A stretch of 7,605 nucleotides of DNA. Origin: Verrucomicrobia subdivision 3 bacterium UBA7542. GTDB lineage: Bacteria; Verrucomicrobiota; Verrucomicrobiia; Limisphaerales; UBA11358. Below, piece after piece: positions 6,701-7,605 of the stretch. The stretch lies in assembly GCA_002479245.1 (NCBI GenBank), contig DLMG01000008.1, forward strand, positions 1-7,605, given 5' to 3'. Positions within the stretch are counted from its first letter, which is position 1. Each line of letters starts with the position of its first letter. The notes below the pieces were generated by a model. It worked only from the letters and a program-made list of their open reading frames with translations, did no database searches and was not told where the DNA came from. A program made the position numbers and the translations under genes.

Positions 6701-7463
6701 TTATCTCAAAGGCGTCAACGCCTCGCTCTCCGCCGGGCCGCACGCCGGGGTGCAAAGTCTGGCCTACGCGTTCGATGCGCTGGCCGGGAAACGCGCGCGC
6801 GCCATCCTGGCCGGGGCGGCGGACGAGGTGTACGCGCAGACGTTTTACAACTACGACGGCATCGGCTTCCTTTACGCGGGCGCGGAGGAGGCGGATTACC
6901 GCCTTCGGCTCGACCACGAAAAGCGGAAAGTGCTTGGCGAAGGCGCGGCCACGCTGGTATTGGAAACCGCCACGAACGCGCTCGAGCGCGGCGCTGCCGT
7001 GCTGGCGGAAGTGCTGGGCTACGGCATGGGCATGGACGCGGAGGGATTCACCGCGCCGAACAACGGCCCGGCGGGATTGAAACACGCTGCACAACTCGCC
7101 CTCACCCGCGCCGGAGTGACTCCATCGCAAATCGGACTCATCGTCTGGGCGCCGCAGGGCAATCGCCAGGACCTCAAGGTAATTACGGTGGGCGAAGAAT
7201 TATTCGGACCGGATTTCAAAAAGCTGCCGCTGGTGACAACCACGTTCAACACCGGCTACATCGAGTCGGCCTCAATTCTGGTAAGCCTGGCCGCCGCGCT
7301 GGAGGCGCTGGCAACCGGCGGTGGATTGTGGCCGCAGCGCACGGGCGTCAGCGAGCTGGACCAGCGGGAAGGACGCGGGGCGCCGGAATACATCCTCGTG
7401 CTCGCCAGCAGCGACGTTGGCTACAACTTTGCCGTCGTGTTGAGAAAAGGATGGAAACCGTGA
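3708..7463 (+). CDS. Radical SAM (B12-binding type) - ketosynthase - KS-beta/CLF-like fusion protein
   Basis: One 1251-residue polypeptide with three modules. Residues 1-150 form a cobalamin-binding-type Rossmann domain (KVTFVYPRFEKF; VDDNSG; KKVIMGGLFPSFM; NVAEGEATW) lacking the DxHxxG motif, as many class B radical SAM enzymes do. Residues 178-430 form the radical SAM core with C183-x3-C187-x2-C190 binding the 4Fe-4S cluster, and FTPYPGSVHWDRM near the end of the barrel. Residues 442-837 are a complete FabF/KS-alpha-like ketosynthase: nucleophile C603 (TTACSS), H735 (NAHGSGT), K765 and H770 (KSFFGH), and NYAFGGNNA. A 15-residue Pro/charged linker leads to a second ketosynthase fold, 853-1251 (VVVTGVGVVTSLG; GEGAATLVLE), whose catalytic positions are replaced, as in a chain length factor. 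Likely role: decarboxylative condensation on an ACP-bound chain, with a coupled radical modification; substrate and product unknown. The GTG start is forced by an in-frame TAA at 3690-3692, and the N-terminus matches the family start. Cytosolic; no membrane segment. Confidence 0.92.
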   Translation: MKVTFVYPRFEKFLTGLPELDQGLVDYFLGNFTTPPSLGIPILASLTPPDIEVELVDDNSGQTLNFDAPTDLVAINCFTPQATRAFEIADGFRARGKKVIMGGLFPSFMVEECLKHADSVNVAEGEATWRQILADARAGTLKPVYQGGSSADLAAQPIPKREIFYRNDFYDWDEDLVQLTRGCSYTCGMCSLPAQMGGRIRFRPIERVVEELRSLKHENVYLADDTLFFPHRKINDYARALFQAVEPLGKKYFVSSTMALNTETGFLDLATRAGVRNFYCTMNVDPVSIRAIKGEARERQVLKDLVRNLEDRGIRFFGSCGVGRDWDEPDVVDRVLALYAEAGIRTAEFFIFTPYPGSVHWDRMSRQGRIFDRQWSHYNGAHVVARPMNFTPERLREEFIRLWREFFRTQKTQHAAHLEPATWKDGAQVVGKPLQRQGVRQQAVVTGLGLISPIGHDAATVTEALRNGQHGIKPITRFDARHFRSNLGGEAKNPNLRDWLTDAENEEYEDLYLRYAIAAARRALRDAGLQRDGKEIRRDIALVLGTCNGGLCSAEAEYAWKHGRSSRAFDERMNLQAQLYGFGKALASALKFGGETWVITTACSSTTVALGLAQTLINRGYYDTVLVGGADVLCVANMSGFDALKATAPGRMAPFSTPYGMNVGEGACFWVVEDMEKAILRHARCLGRLAGHATTSDAYHPTTPDPRGSGAQRTLRAALEDSGLSLSDLGCINAHGSGTEANDKAEARGMAAFMDGHPLPAVSTKSFFGHCMGVTGILEATAQLLAMNAGFIPPTLNFSGPRPGCALDFVPNEARPKKYDAFISANYAFGGNNAAVVVTRWDSPVPPRKEVKERVVVTGVGVVTSLGLGIQKTLAQLRNQAVGLTPVAAFPLRAERARLVGQVASFKAAEVDRRIDFASLNHISRFAVAASRLALEHAALKVSPGHAEEIGVVMGVCNGPSEMGHMDSVFSSDSFQANVTSFSNIVANSTAGWVSNALYLKGVNASLSAGPHAGVQSLAYAFDALAGKRARAILAGAADEVYAQTFYNYDGIGFLYAGAEEADYRLRLDHEKRKVLGEGAATLVLETATNALERGAAVLAEVLGYGMGMDAEGFTAPNNGPAGLKHAAQLALTRAGVTPSQIGLIVWAPQGNRQDLKVITVGEELFGPDFKKLPLVTTTFNTGYIESASILVSLAAALEALATGGGLWPQRTGVSELDQREGRGAPEYILVLASSDVGYNFAVVLRKGWKP

Positions 7464-7492
7464 TGCCAAAATGTTTCGTCTGCTTGCAAAGC

Positions 7493-7530
7493 GCCAGCCG
7501 CCGTCGCGCCGCGAAGGCGGAAGGGCTGGC
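7493..7530. repeat. GC-rich hairpin after the large gene
   Basis: GCCAGCC (7493-7499) pairs with GGCTGGC (7524-7530), and the interior adds a partly complementary CCGTCGCG/CGCGAAGG pair. It lies 30 bases after the stop of the large gene. There is no T-tract, so it is at best a weak or factor-dependent terminator or an RNA-stabilising 3' structure. Confidence 0.4.
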
Positions 7531-7534
7531 ACAG

Positions 7535-7594
7535 TCCAAGACGCTTTGCGTATTTCAGGAATCATTGTCATTGTGCCGCGCGCAGCGTCTTGGA
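7535..7594. repeat. Inverted repeat with 11-bp perfect arms
   Basis: TCCAAGACGCT (7535-7545) and its exact reverse complement AGCGTCTTGGA (7584-7594) are separated by 38 bases. Inward, a further GCG/CGC triplet (7548-7550 with 7579-7581) pairs after a two-base mismatch. The arms resemble a dispersed intergenic repeat or the end of a small mobile element; the window stops just after the second arm, so the outer limits cannot be seen. Confidence 0.5.
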
Positions 7595-7605
7595 GTGTCC
7601 ACCCT

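Larger units (their letters stand above)
7464..7605. other. Tail after the large gene: repeats, no clear gene
   Basis: The stop codon of the large gene overlaps an ATG (TGATG, ATG at 7463), whose frame stays open to the window end (47 codons, beginning MPKCFVCLQSASRRR). A second ATG at 7471 (MFRLLAKRQPPSRR) is also open to the end. Neither translation shows a family motif, and both run through inverted repeats, so I favour non-coding sequence, but a translationally coupled downstream gene cannot be excluded from this fragment. Confidence 0.4.

Noticed and set aside
4017..7130. Long minus-strand open frames (352 codons at 4017-5075 and 317 codons at 6177-7130) and a 364-codon plus-strand frame at 5360-6454
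   Set aside because: They lie entirely inside the fusion gene, whose domains and catalytic residues are unmistakable. Their translations are rich in Arg, His, Gly and Pro without motifs, as expected of shadow frames in GC-rich DNA.
1..7605. CRISPR arrays, tRNA or rRNA genes and known riboswitches
   Set aside because: Scanning by eye found no regularly spaced direct repeats, no cloverleaf candidates with a CCA/T-loop pattern and no recognisable riboswitch core.

Overview
The window looks like chromosomal DNA of a GC-rich Gram-negative bacterium with PEP-CTERM/exosortase protein sorting. The most likely group is Verrucomicrobiota or a relative (Planctomycetota, Lentisphaerota, Acidobacteriota). 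This is inferred from the PEP-CTERM protein, the weak or absent Shine-Dalgarno signals in front of most genes, and the gene types; no ribosomal RNA or housekeeping marker is present to settle it.

Layout. (1) Positions 1-437, minus strand: the 5' part of a GNAT-like acetyltransferase gene that runs off the left edge. (2) Positions 566-1795, minus strand: an apparently intact ISL3-family transposase, with a hairpin repeat just upstream of it. (3) About 1820-2495: roughly 675 bp with no convincing gene. (4) Positions 2496-3239, plus strand: a secreted PEP-CTERM protein with a G9 tract inside the coding sequence, followed by a strong intrinsic terminator. (5) About 3313-3707: a non-coding leader holding two overlapping perfect palindromes and a four-codon upstream ORF that overlaps the next start codon. 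(6) Positions 3708-7463, plus strand: a 1251-codon gene, the main object of interest. (7) Positions 7464-7605: a short tail with inverted repeats and no clear gene.

The large gene encodes one polypeptide made of a cobalamin-binding-type radical SAM enzyme (about residues 1-430), a complete FabF-like ketosynthase with its Cys-His-His triad (about 442-837), and a second ketosynthase fold (about 853-1251) that has lost all catalytic residues and resembles a chain length factor (KS-beta). Radical SAM chemistry and a KS/CLF condensing pair are thus joined covalently. This suggests an undescribed type II polyketide or unusual fatty acid pathway in which a chain built on a carrier protein supplied in trans is modified by a radical enzyme. 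No acyl carrier protein, ketoreductase, dehydratase or transport gene is visible here, so the product cannot be named.

The transposase, repeats and long non-coding stretches point to a plastic accessory region rather than a conserved core locus.
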